Shown here: piece after piece, positions 1 through 10,003 of the stretch
How positions within the stretch are numbered: position 1 is the stretch's first letter
Layout: every line of letters starts with the position of its first letter
The notes under the pieces: model-generated
What the model saw: the letters and a program-made list of their open reading frames with translations, nothing else
What the model was told of the DNA's origin: nothing
Database searches by the model: none
Assembly: GCF_033958435.1 (NCBI RefSeq)
Contig: NC_134141.1
Span: 100,171,001-100,235,000 of the forward strand
Source of the DNA: Carettochelys insculpta
Lineage: Eukaryota > Chordata > Testudines > Carettochelyidae
Length of the DNA: 64,000 bases
Direction: 5' to 3'
Translations under genes and position numbers: made by a program

Positions 1-771
1 GCATCTATGTAGGATGACAGAAAAAAGATCAGCTAAGCATCTCTTGGAAGGACAGTTATGGTGTTGGAATTTGTGGGCAACCAAAGAGAAGTCAGAAGGA
101 TAATATATTAAACAAGATCTTAACTGGTAATGTGAATTACAATCAATGGAAAAAATATGTGCATGACAGAAAAGAGGTCAAGTTGTAAGACTGGCTGAGG
201 ACCTGCGTGGTCTAGAGAGGCAGGGATTAACAGCAATAAACCCAAAAGGACTTTGACCGCAGCTGAAGCAAACTTATTTTAAAAAAAATATCACAGGAAT
301 ATTTGTAGACTTTTTTGTAGGTTTCATTCTTCCTTATAAAGAGCTCATACAATTCAGTACTACTGCAAAGTGCACAAGGATTGTCATTGGCCTGCATCAT
401 TTTGAATTTACACTGAGGTAGTCAATTATTATTTTAGGAAAAATATCTAAAATTTTTTTATTTTATTGTTTATTGTGTTTTATTGAATAAGAATTGCACA
501 CACTCCCCCATCACACACACACATACACACACCCACACACCTTTTTTGCTTTTTGAAAAAAAATGCAAAATGAAATTTTTAAATAAAAATATGTTTCTTT
601 TCTTTTCACAAGAATGGGATTGCAACTGGGTCTCCTAAAATTGCTAGTTGTAAGACTTAACTTTACTCCAAGAATAAACCCAAACTGAACATTCCCTCCC
701 TGTTTAACAAGTCTCAGGTCGTACTGACTTTAATAACACGCTCCTAAGTGCTGTGATAACTGAAGCTGCTG
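1..771. other. AT-rich non-coding stretch
   Basis: No coding sequence or recognisable repeat apart from the CA-rich microsatellite inside it. Several A/T runs near 280 and 455. Nothing else is seen. Confidence 0.6.
495..541. repeat. Imperfect (CA)n microsatellite
   Basis: CA dinucleotides interrupted by C-runs and AT; a degraded dinucleotide microsatellite. Confidence 0.8.
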
Positions 772-960
772 CTACACTATCATGGTCCTGTCAGAGGGGC
801 CATGGTAATGAGGCAATTCGAAGCAAGCTAATGAGGTGCTGATGTGCATATTAAGCACCTCATTAGCATAATGGCAGCCGCACGAACAAACCAATTTTCG
901 AATTGACAGTGAAGATGGGGGCAGCTTCGAAATAGCACACCGCCTCAACATTCCCTTACT
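772..960. mobile_element. Harbinger-type MITE fragment
   Basis: Contains the arrangement 'taatgaggtgctgatgtgc ... gcacctcattagcataatgg ... gcagccgc ... ttcgaa', which is the same order of blocks as the fold-back MITE at 18056-18491 and the MITE at 17354-17605. The outer ends are not clear, so it is called a truncated or diverged copy. Confidence 0.5.
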
Positions 961-1340
961 CTGTTCTAGTTCTGTGGGAGGCAAGCTTAAGTACATGTCA
1001 TAGATTTATATATTTAGAGTCCAGAAGGAAACATTTGATCATTTAATCTGACCTCCTGCATTACCACCATTATCATAAAATTTCACAAATTGTTTATAGC
1101 ATTAGAGCCAAAGAGAATTTAACAGAAAGATATAAACAAAATTAAATAAAACTGATGGGCCAGCTGGATGGGACAGGAAGAAGGGGCCGGGGGATAACAA
1201 CAGGAGAAGAAAACCAGTTTCTGCAGAAACTCCCCCCACACCACTTCCCTCTGTTCTGATTTGTCAGTTTTTATTTCATTTTTTTCCATCTTTCTGTTAC
1301 ATTCTCTTCGTCTCTGTTATCATTTACCAGGATTTTCCAT
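961..1340. other. Non-coding, nothing recognised
   Basis: AT-rich stretch with no repeat family or open frame that I can recognise. Confidence 0.5.
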
Positions 1341-1477
1341 GGCTGAAGAAGGGGGTATGTCCCAAGAAAGCACGTCACCTACCAAACTACATTGTTAGCC
1401 TTTGAGGTGCTACAGGGACTGCTTTTTTGTTTTGTGAAGGTACAGAATAACACAGCTACCTCTCTGAGCGTTAGATC
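1341..1477 (+). mobile_element. Penelope-like element tail, solo fragment
   Basis: Forward-strand tail of a PLE: 'gaagaag..gggt', 'gaaagcacgtcacctacc', 'ttgttagcctttgaggtgc' and the end block 'acagctacctctctgagc' correspond block by block to the tails at 51840-51960 and 58910-59033. No coding part is attached. No clear target duplication was seen. Confidence 0.65.
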
Positions 1478-2379
1478 TGTAGCATATGTTTGAACTACAG
1501 ATATAAAAATTCTTTGCTGAACAAGCTGATAGTGGGAGAGCATATAAACTTTTCTTGACTTTTCCAGGTAAACCTGTTGCATTTTTGATTGCCAGGTCTT
1601 TATTGTCTCTCTACACATTGTTGTTTATACCGCTGCCAATTTTCTGTGCAATATGTCAATGTAATTCTAGCAGGACGGATTAGTAAAAATGACACCATAG
1701 GTTAACAGGATGCTTTCAGAAAAATACACAAATCTGCTCCGGCCGGATTTAAAAACTGTAGATGAACTTTTACCCTTAAAAAAAAAATAATGAAGAGATT
1801 TTTTAAGTCACTGACTGGATAATGAGGGCATTTTTCTAATTATGGAATTTAATTGAAATGGTAAGGTAGATTGAATGTATCATAACACAATTAGTAGAGA
1901 GGCCATAAAGAACACATCAACGGCTCTCATCAGTGTTGAGTCAAATAATTGATATTTTGGAGATTATGTTAAATCTAGCTTTTTTGAAATTGGCGTTTTC
2001 GAATCATGCAAAGTAAAATGCCATTTTGCAGCTGTGGATCTTGGCCTCGGACAAAAATCCCTAACACTGATGGATCAAGACACAGTTTTCCAGATTTTAA
2101 AAAATCCTGTTTTCCTGAATACACGTTTCTCTTTCAGTTGTGAAAATAATATTTTTCTCTATGTCTCTAAATTTACAGTTGAACAAATGAATCCAATTTG
2201 CATATCCTCACAAAAAATCCAGTCTGCTTTTTCCACAGAGATTAATTCAGTATCTCTATCACATGAGCTCTGGCATTGCTATAGATATTCAGTACAAAAA
2301 AAAAAAAGAAAAGAAAAGATTTGAAAGCAGAAGCTATTCTGAGGTGAAATGACACCTAAAGTACAATATTGCTTTATAG
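1478..2379. other. Non-coding, nothing recognised
   Basis: AT-rich sequence with an A-rich tract near 2296-2320. The 96-codon open frame at 2034-2324 ends in Lys-rich low complexity and resembles nothing known to me. Confidence 0.5.
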
Positions 2380-2660
2380 GAGTCAGGTACCCTGACAGGT
2401 GGTGGGGCAAAAGGGGCAATTACTGCATAGCCCAGTACTACAAAAGGGCCCACGGCTCTCAGACACCACTAATACTACAGCAGCTGCAGCAGATGGAGCC
2501 CGGAGCCCTTTAAGTCACACTGGAGTGCTGCTCTTCAGGCAGTGCTAAGGACTGGGGGGAGGGGTGCCATGGTCCAGGTGGCACTGAGGGCTGGCTGCCC
2601 CCCAGCCCAGCCCCTTCCACATCAGACTCTACCGCTTCTGGGCACAAAGAGCAGGCCCCC
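2380..2660. repeat. GC-rich interspersed repeat fragment, unclassified
   Basis: Starts at a short palindrome 'gtcaggtaccctgac', then runs GC-rich with 'ggtggggcaaaaggggcaat' and 'gagcccggagccctttaa'. Composition differs sharply from both flanks. This composition recurs in reptile GC-rich repeats, but I cannot name the family. Confidence 0.35.
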
Positions 2661-3721
2661 TACCTTGCCCAGCTGAGGAGTTGCACTTCAGATAAAATCT
2701 AGGGTTTCTGTTGCAGTTCATTCCAACATGGGTGACCAAAGTACAGCTGCCTTTGTAGGCTGCACCTTTTATTGGGCATGATAGTTGCAATTTGGTCCCA
2801 CAACATACAGATTAGGGACAACTAGCAGTCAAACAACTACCAAAGATGTTGCTATTTAATGTACACAGGAGCAGGCTTGTTAGGAGAGGAAAGCACAGCC
2901 CTTTTAGTAACTGCCTGAGGACTCACATCAGCACCATGACCCTCTGTCAAAAGGGTTTTATACTCAGTATACCTTGCAAACAGCAAAGAGGCTGTGCAAA
3001 CAAATGGTGGCTTTAGGGAACCTTATTACCCTGCAATCCCTGACCCAAATTACAGCTGCCTTTGGGCTGGGGCAAGGTGCATCTTATTGTGATGGCCCTT
3101 GCTCCAGCAATGGGGGATTTCCATCATAACTCCAGCAATATATCCTTTCCCCAGCCACATGACATGATTTTGCTGGGAGGTACATGGCACAGAGCTGGTT
3201 ATTATGCTTCTGTAAATGACTGGTTCTTGGACCGCTTCCTAGAACCCACAAGGAGAGATACAATTCTTAATGTAGTCCTAAGTGGAGCACAGAATGTAAT
3301 CCAAGAGGTCACTAGAGCTGAACTGCTCAGTAATGGCAACCATAGTGTAATTTAAATTTAACTCCTTATAATGTGGAAATTATCAAAAAACCCACCACCA
3401 CGATGCCTTTTAAAAAGGAGAGCTATGCAAGAATGAGGAGGGAGTTACACTGAAAATAAAGAGAACAGTTACAGGAATAAAATGGCAGCATGGAAGCTAC
3501 TTTTAAAACAGCATAATAAAGGCTCAGAGTAAAGGTACATCCCAAATCAAAGACAGTAGGAAGATCAAAAGAACGACCCAACATCAGATGGTGAAACATC
3601 AGAGTCATGGCAGCCATTTAAGGCAAAAAGGCATTGTTTAAAATTTGGAAGTAAATCCTACTGAGGAAAATAGGAAGGAGCACAAGCTCTGGCTCGTAAA
3701 TTGCAGAAGTATAAGGCAGGC
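2661..3721. other. Non-coding, nothing recognised
   Basis: Open frames of 97 and 64 codons here show no motif, no compositional bias and no splice-site context that would support a gene. Confidence 0.5.
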
Positions 3722-3724
3722 TAA

Positions 3725-4705
3725 GGCGAGATCTATACTATACCTAGAAGTCAATCTTACATGTGCAATTCCAGCTACGACAATTGCACAGCTGAAATTG
3801 ACATATCAAAGATCAATTTATCTGGCCATCCACACAGAGGGTGGCTGATGAGAGAAACCCTTCCATCGACCTCCAGTACTCCTGGACAGAATGGCTACGT
3901 CTACACGTGCAGCCAACATCGAAATAGTCTATTTCGATGAATAACGTCTACACGTCCTCCAGGGCCGGCAACGTCGATGTTCAACTTCGACGTTGCTCAG
4001 CCCAACATCGAAATAGGCGCAGCGAGGGAACGTCTACACGTCAAAGTAGCACACATCGAAATAGGGATGCCAGGCACAGCTGCAGACAGGGTCACAGGGC
4101 AGACTCAACAGCCAGCTGCTCCCTTAAAGGGCCCCTCCCAGACACAGTTGCACTAAACAACACAAGATACACAGAGCTGACAACTGGTTGCAGACCCTGT
4201 GCCTGCAGCATAGATCCCCAGCTGCCGCAGAAGCAGCCAGAAGCCCTGGGCTAAGGGCTGCTGCCCACGGTGACCATAGAGCCCCGCAGGGGCTGGAGAG
4301 AGAGCATCTCTCAACCCCCCAGCTGATGGCCACCATGGAGGACCCAGCAATTTCGACGTTGCGGGACGCGGATCGTCTACACGGTCCCTACTTCGACGTT
4401 GAACGTCGAAGTAGGGCGCTATTCCTATCTCCTCATGAGGTTAGCGACTTCGACGTCTCGCTGCCTAACGTCGAAGTTACCTTCGAAATAGCGCCTGACG
4501 CGTGTAGACGCGACGGGCGCTATTTCGAAGTTGGTGCCGCTACTTCGAAGTAGCGTGCACGTGTAGACGCAGCTAATGAGGAGTATCAGGGCCAACTGTT
4601 AAGCCCTGATGGTTCGATTTAGCGCGTCCTCACTAGGCACACTAAATTAAACTCTGGAAGATTGACCCTAAATGAGTTGATCTTCCAGTAAGTATAGACA
4701 AACCC
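3725..4705 (+). mobile_element. Harbinger-type MITE (about 300 bp) split by a younger MITE
   Basis: Left end GGCGAGATCTATACTA and the reverse complement of the right end GGGTTTGTCTATACTTA form imperfect terminal inverted repeats, and both are flanked by TAA (3722-3724 and 4706-4708), a typical Harbinger target duplication. Removing the inner element (3893-4574) plus one AAT leaves about 296 bp, matching the relatives at 30585-30881 (297 bp) and 54557-54831. Shared internal text includes 'gaggagtatcaggg' and 'agccctgatggttcgattt'. Confidence 0.75.
3893..4574 (+). mobile_element. 682-bp Harbinger-type MITE, copy A, with fortuitous open frames
   Basis: Left end GGCTACGTCTACACGTGCA and the reverse complement of the right end AGCTGCGTCTACACGTGCA are near-perfect terminal inverted repeats. 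AAT flanks both sides (3890-3892, 4575-4577). The same element occurs reversed at 25496-26187. It is rich in TTCGAAGT / ATCGAAATAG modules. It carries open frames of 121 codons (4188-4553) and 105 codons (3937-4254) that recur in the other copy. I recognise no protein domain in either, and neither encodes a transposase. The element is inserted inside the older MITE 3725-4705. Confidence 0.85.
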
Positions 4706-4719
4706 TAAGAGAGAATTTG

Positions 4720-5705
4720 AGAAGCATATTATCAGAGACACAACCCCCACCACTGCAGCAGTATTTTTAAGTACATCAGAAGCAGGGGGCCTTGCAAATA
4801 AGGCAGTACCTTGCCAATAAGGCCACTAAATGACAAAGGTGTTAAAAGAGAATTCAGGGAAGATAAAGAATCTAAATTAATTATTTGTATTAGTCTTCAC
4901 CACTGAGGATGTGGGGGAGATATTCACAGAAGAGCTATTATTTTGGGTGACAAATCCAAAGCACTGCCCCAAATTGATATGCCAATGGAAAAAGTTATAG
5001 AACAAATTGATAAGCTAACCAGTAACAAGTCACCAAAACCAGACAGTATTCATCAAAGTGTTCTGAAGGAACTCAAACATGAAATTGCAGAACTACTAAG
5101 TGTGTCATGTAACCTATCCCCCAAACCAGCCTCTATACCCTTGAGTAGAAGGGAGCTAATGTCATGCCAATATTTTTAAAAAGCCTCTAGAAGAGATCCT
5201 GGCAATTACAGCCCAGTGACCCTAACTTCACAACCAGGAACAAAGGTAGAACCTCTAATTAAGAAAAACAAACAGAATTATCAGTCAAGTAGATAAATAA
5301 TTTGTGAACATAGCTTTTGTAAAGGAAAATCTTGCATTGCCATTCAGATTTTTTTTATGGAAGTCAACAAGCATGTAGATAAAAGTGATTCAGTCAATAA
5401 GTGGACTTTCAGAAAGCCTTTTACAAAGTCTGTCATAATGGCTCTTGTGGAAATTAAGTAGCCATAGAATGAGATAGAAGGTCTTCTTATGGATTAATAA
5501 TTGGTTAAAAGATAGAAAACAAAAGGTAGAAATAAACATATCCATTTTCACAATGGTGAGAAGTGAACAGCAGAGCTGAGCCCCAAAGAGCAGTATTAGC
5601 ATCTGTCTGTTCAACAAATTCATAAATTATCTGGAAAAGAGGTAAACAGTGAAGTGGCAAAGTTTGATGAGGATAAAAATATTCAATAGTTATGTCTAAA
5701 GTAGA
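4720..5705 (+). pseudogene. CR1-type LINE ORF2 fragment (reverse transcriptase region)
   Basis: Forward relic of a CR1 non-LTR retrotransposon. Text in order: the stretch before the RT with 'gcagggggccttgcaaa' and 'gtcttcaccactgaggatgtggg'; an open piece at 4943-5179 with the CR1 motif SNKSPKPDSIHQSVLKEL, normally N-K-SPGPDGIHP-VLKEL; then 'gatcctggcaattacagccc' (the D-P-GNYRPV block) near 5195 and 'gactttcagaaagccttt' (DFQKAF) near 5404. The later part near 5610-5690 matches the F-N-I-FINDLE and E-V-AKF-D blocks. Many frameshifts and stops break the frame, and both the 5' part and the 3' end are missing. In a live element this enzyme copies its RNA at a nicked chromosomal target. Confidence 0.85.
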
Positions 5706-5942
5706 CAGCAAATGCACAGACCCTCCCTTCACCAGGAGGCCACTTATGGGACCTGGGCGGAGCCAAGACAGGAAGGTAACCTGCCTTAATCCCGAATCTC
5801 TGTTCTTCTGCCAACTGGACTTTTAACAGCCCAGTCAGCAGCGTTAAGTGGAGCCACCTGGGTCTGCTTTCAGCTGAGCATTCAGGTCAAAAACCAGATA
5901 CCTGGCAATTCTATTTTGTCACAGAGTCATCAGCATCAGCAT
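5706..5942. other. Non-coding, unclassified
   Basis: Moderately GC-rich stretch between two LINE fragments; no feature recognised. Confidence 0.4.
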
Positions 5943-6066
5943 CATGGAGAATAGATCCATTATTGGTGTTAGCCAAGATAATTAGGCACACAACCCCATG
6001 CTGTGAGGGCTTCTAAACCTCTGACTCACAGAAGCCAAGAGAAGACCGGATGGATCACTCCATAAC
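5943..6066 (+). mobile_element. LINE 3' UTR tail fragment (CR1/L3-like)
   Basis: Carries 'catggagaatagatccatta', 'gttagccaagata', 'acaaccccatgctgtgaggg', 'taaacctctgactcacagaa' and 'tggatcactccataac', the ordered blocks of a LINE 3' untranslated tail that is common in turtles and crocodilians. The reverse-strand element at 27566-28479 carries the same tail. Confidence 0.65.
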
Positions 6067-7336
6067 CGCCACTGGTGATAATCAAAAGAACCAACTTCAG
6101 CTATGCATCCTCACTCTTTTACCAGAAGCTGCAGGGGGAGGATGGCCTGCGAACTGACCATACAAGGCTGTATGGCTGTATTGGGTTCCCCATGTCAGGG
6201 GCTATGTAGCAGTTTGCCCACTCCCTTTGCTTTGTCGTGCTAAGAAAAGGAACTGGGTCAAAGCAGCCGAATGTTACAGCCACATGGATTATCTTGTTGT
6301 GATGATCAGTTTATCCACAGTGCAAGAATATTTCAGAGTGTTCTGGCTTTGCACATACAAGAGAGAACTGCCACAAAACTCAGTGCTTAGACAAAATTTA
6401 GGGTAGTAAGAGTGTTGTTACTTTTTTCAATGTCACATAAGGATGGCCAGATGGCATCTGCCAGAGTCACTGTAAGGACAACTAACCAGAGCAGGAAAGA
6501 CATGTATTAACATCAATAGTCAGCTATTTTCTGTAATGTTCTAGGACTAAAATCTCCTAGGGTTGCAAGTTATGCTTTTACAAGAACATAAAAAAAACAA
6601 ACAGGCCATCTGTGCTCAATATACCCTTTCAAATAGTTACTGAATTTTGAAGTGGAGACTATAGCTGCTACTCCTTTCAGGAATAATATAGTAGAAGCTA
6701 CAGTTTCTTATCCTAATATAGTATTTCTGGATTTTAACATTAGGAGAGGTCAGCTTCTTGACAGCTTCTTAACTGTTTGAATCACTGTTCCCCACTTGCA
6801 CCATGGCCTAACAAATCTCTCTCCCTGCTTCTTTGTGGCTTCTAAACCTCTCCCTGTGTTTAGAAGCCCCCAGGTTTGACAGCCCCTCTGTCCAGACAAA
6901 GTGGCAGTGAATTTTACATCCATAAAACATTGGGATAATGTCAATGCCCCTATTTCTGTGCCCTTATGGTGGAAATGCTGGGTTTGAGGCAAACACAGGT
7001 CATCACAATTCATGGTGAAGTGGGTTTCCCTCATGGTCCATTCAAAGCAGGCCCCCATTGCTCATTTTTCACAAAATACAATGAGGCAAATCCATAGCTA
7101 GCATAAATCAGCAGAGCACAGCAACTTAAAATGCAGCTATATTGATACCATAAATTATACACCATTATCTAAGAGAACAAAATAAACACTCACACACAAA
7201 ATCAAATATCAAATGTTGTAGTAATGAGTATGCTTCATGAAGACAATGGAATTATGTGGATTTATACCAGCTGTGGATATGGCCAGCTATGCACCCTCTG
7301 TTGAGGGTAGCAATCGGCTATTTGAGCATGAAGGAT
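6067..7336. other. Non-coding, nothing recognised
   Basis: The longest open frame (102 codons, reverse, 6750-7058) has no recognisable motif. No repeat boundary is seen. Confidence 0.5.
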
Positions 7337-7337
7337 T

Positions 7338-7372
<35 letters not shown>

Positions 7373-7450
7373 CTATACCTATATCTATATAGCTATAGCT
7401 ATAGATATAGCTATATATAGATATATACACACACATAAACACACATACCC
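7337..7450. repeat. Compound (GT)n(AT)n / TATAGC microsatellite
   Basis: A GT run, then an uninterrupted AT run, then ATATCTATAGCTATAG-type units, then CA-rich sequence. The Tyr/Ile-rich reverse open frame across it is only the repeat read as codons. Confidence 0.95.
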
Positions 7451-7452
7451 CT

Positions 7453-8095
7453 AGAGAAGAAACAAAATAAAAGCATTCCATATGCTATCCTCCAATCATC
7501 TGATATAGAGTCTGAGTTAAGCAATAGGTTCCATACCACAGATAGTAGTTCTGTCATTTCATATTTGAGTGCCCTCAGAACTCTTGGATGAATCCCATCT
7601 GGTCCTGGTGACCTATTATCATTTAATTTATCCATATACACCAAAATCTCTTCTGTTGACATAACATTTTGGGACAGTTTCTCAGATATATCACTGACAA
7701 AGAATGGCTCAGGTGTTGGACCCTTACTCATCACAGCCTTTGCAGCGAAGACTAACACAAATAATTAATTTTGTTTCTCTGCAACTACCTTGTCATCTTT
7801 GAATCCTTTCACATCTCGATCATCCAATGGCCTCACTGATCATTTGGCAGGCTTTCTGCTTCTAATGCTCTTACAACAAAAACTTTGCTGTGAGTTTGTG
7901 TGTCTTTTACTAGTTCTGCTTCATATTATTTTTGTCTGCCTAATCACAGTTTTAGATTTCACTTGCCAGAGTTTATGCTCCTTCATATTTTCCTTGCTAA
8001 GATTTGACTTCCAAGTCTTCTCAATTTCGAATAATTTACTCATTTTACTGTTGTGTTGTGTATTCCCTCTGTTAGATTATCACCAATAAAGATGT
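7453..8095 (-). pseudogene. CR1-type LINE ORF2 fragment, 5' half of RT region
   Basis: Reverse-strand CR1 relic. The piece at 7411-7758 contains DKLNDNRSPGPDGIHPRVLR, the CR1 block just upstream of the reverse transcriptase fingers, followed by E-L-L-SVVWNLLLNS and a DDW-R motif. The upstream part (7760-8095) still matches, on the plus strand, the CR1 text around 'ttggcaggctttctgcttc' and 'gccagagtttatgctcctt'. The RT palm is absent, because the element stops at the microsatellite at 7450. It represents a different part of the protein, in the opposite orientation, from the fragment at 4720-5705. Confidence 0.8.
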
Positions 8096-8114
8096 TAAAC
8101 CCTATGCTCTATAG

Positions 8115-8640
8115 CAGTGGTTCCCAAACTTTTTGGCATCACACCTGCCTTTCAATGTTTGAGAAACCCTCACACCCCGTCACCTCTTCTTTACCATTAT
8201 CCAACCCCGCTTAATAAAAAATTCAATTCATACTTTGAAATAAACATAAAAGCTTGATTTTAAAATGTTATTTAAAATTAAAAATAAGCACAAATAATTT
8301 TTCTTGGCCCCTTCTGGTTGCCTGGTGCAGCCCCAGCTGCCAGCTGCCTGAGCCCTGTGCCAGCCTCCAGAGCCGCCCATGCCAGCTGCTCACCCGCCTG
8401 AGACCTGTGCTGTCAGAGCCACTCGCCCGAGCCTCACACCACTGGGGCCAGCCACCTACTCACCCACCAGCTGCTGGGGCCAGCCATCTACCTGCCCAAG
8501 CCCCATGTTGCCAGGACCAGCTGGCCACCCACCAGCCACCACCCTGAACCCCATAATGCCAGGGCCAGCTGCCTACCTGCCATCCCAAATTGCTTGAGCC
8601 CCACGCTGCCGGGGCCTCACTTTCATAATGCAGTTACTGT
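8115..8640 (+). mobile_element. hAT-like element with GC-rich interior, 3' end lost
   Basis: Begins with CAGTGGTTCCCAAACTTTTT, the common hAT-type terminal sequence of vertebrate genomes, then 'cacacctgcctttcaatg' and a 50-bp AT-rich zone. A Pro/Ala-coding GC-rich block follows, with degenerate units around 'gccagctgcctacctgcc'. No matching right terminal repeat was found before the SINE at 8650, so the right end is arbitrary. Confidence 0.6.
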
Positions 8641-8649
8641 TTGAAAGAC

Positions 8650-8848
8650 CTATCTATCTCATAGAGCTGGAAGGGACCTTGTTGGATTATTGAGTCCAGC
8701 CCTCTTCCCTCACAGCAGGGTCCTTGATGCTTCTTTTTTTATAATTAAAATCTATTTGCCCCAGATACCTATGCAGCACCCTCAAGGGTTGAGCTCACCA
8801 GTGTGGGTTTAGCAAGCTAATGCTCAAACCACTGGGCTATCCCTCCCC
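8650..8848 (-). mobile_element. tRNA-derived SINE (turtle Cry type), reverse
   Basis: Read on the reverse strand it starts 'ggggagggatagcccagtgg', has an A-box-like 'agcccagtggtttgagc' and B-box-like region 'gtgagctcaaccc', continues with 'ggggcaaatagat' and ends in the tail 'gtcccttccagctctatgag'. The same structure occurs forward at 35000-35204 and 17625-17826. Confidence 0.85.
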
Positions 8849-10003
8849 ACTACTTTCCCTGCTCATTACCCATGGGGGAAGTTCCTTGATACTATAAGGA
8901 TGGAGACGAAGTATTTTTCATGAAAGAGGTTCCTCATTGCTTCTGGTTAAAGTGCAGATTAATTTTTGCTCGTACTTGCCTCCACCTCCATTGCCAAAGA
9001 ACGGTCAGCTGACCAGTGATTGCCAATCAGCTTTCCTGACATCTGGCTACAGCTTGTCCATTTTAGTTGTTCATACCTTCATATATATAAAATGTTGGTA
9101 ACTACATTTCACCAAGATATCATTGACCAGTGAATTATTAGTTTTTGAATAATTGTTCCCAAGGCATATTTTATATGGAGACTATTATAGAAGTGTATTG
9201 AATAATAAGAGTGAATAGAGAGCACTTTGTGTCAGAGGGCATCATAAGACTGTACCGTTACTTACTTTTCTTATTTTATAGATGAATGAACTGAGGAACA
9301 AAGAGGCTAAGTGACTTCGTCAAGGTCATTCTAGGTCTCTCTGACAATGTTAGTTGTCCTAACTTCCAGCCTCTAACCTCACAATTCTGAATGTCAGACT
9401 TCCCACAGTATGACAGAAATAGCTGCATAATTACTACTACTATGCATGAAGCACTATCTGGAGACACCAGTCTGTGTGTCATAGGTTAGTATGAGCAGCT
9501 CAGAGTCGCTGAAAAGAGCACACCTCGTTCTGGCAGGTGAAACCCAGCACTGAATGTACTGTCCACCAGCCCCTGTTTAAAACTATGGACACAATGACAT
9601 TACTCTTGTTCACTTTAGAATGAAAAATGACTGCAGCCACATTAACAGCAAACCAGTTTCCAAATCAGAGCATGAAATGCAACTTAGACACAGAGGAAGA
9701 GACCGAACACTTCATTTGCCATTCTTGCATGTCACCTGCAGATTTACTGTGAACTTGATATTCTTCCAAAATTCATGTCCTCCCACAAAAGGGTTTCACA
9801 TGCTGTATAAAATACAGGATAGGTGAAAGAAATGTTAGGATTTTTACTTAAAAAGGATGCTCTAAATAAGGACTGGTGAACAAACAGTTTTTGTACAGAG
9901 GCAACTATTTGGTTAGGAGTGTACTAGCATAATTCCAAATATGGTTGAAGATACACGAGTACAGTAATTGCCTTATGCTAGAATAACCAATAGGCATTAA
10001 CTA
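8849..10003. other. Non-coding apart from one MIR fragment
   Basis: No gene or boundary recognised outside the MIR piece at 9265-9340. Confidence 0.5.
9265..9340 (-). mobile_element. MIR SINE fragment, reverse
   Basis: 'ttattttatagatgaatgaa' followed by 'ctgaggaacaaagaggctaa' and 'gtgacttcgtcaaggtca' is the reverse of the conserved MIR 3' half. A second copy lies at 20615-20700. Confidence 0.7.

Noticed and set aside
3062..3355. 97-codon open frame near 3 kb
   Set aside because: No motif, no splice context, composition equal to flanking DNA.
4188..4553. 121-codon open frame as a host gene (also 25517-25882 reverse)
   Set aside because: It lies wholly inside a MITE present at two places in opposite orientations and includes the terminal repeat sequence.
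7287..7481. Tyr/Ile/Ser-rich reverse open frame
   Set aside because: It is a translation of the AT/GT microsatellite.
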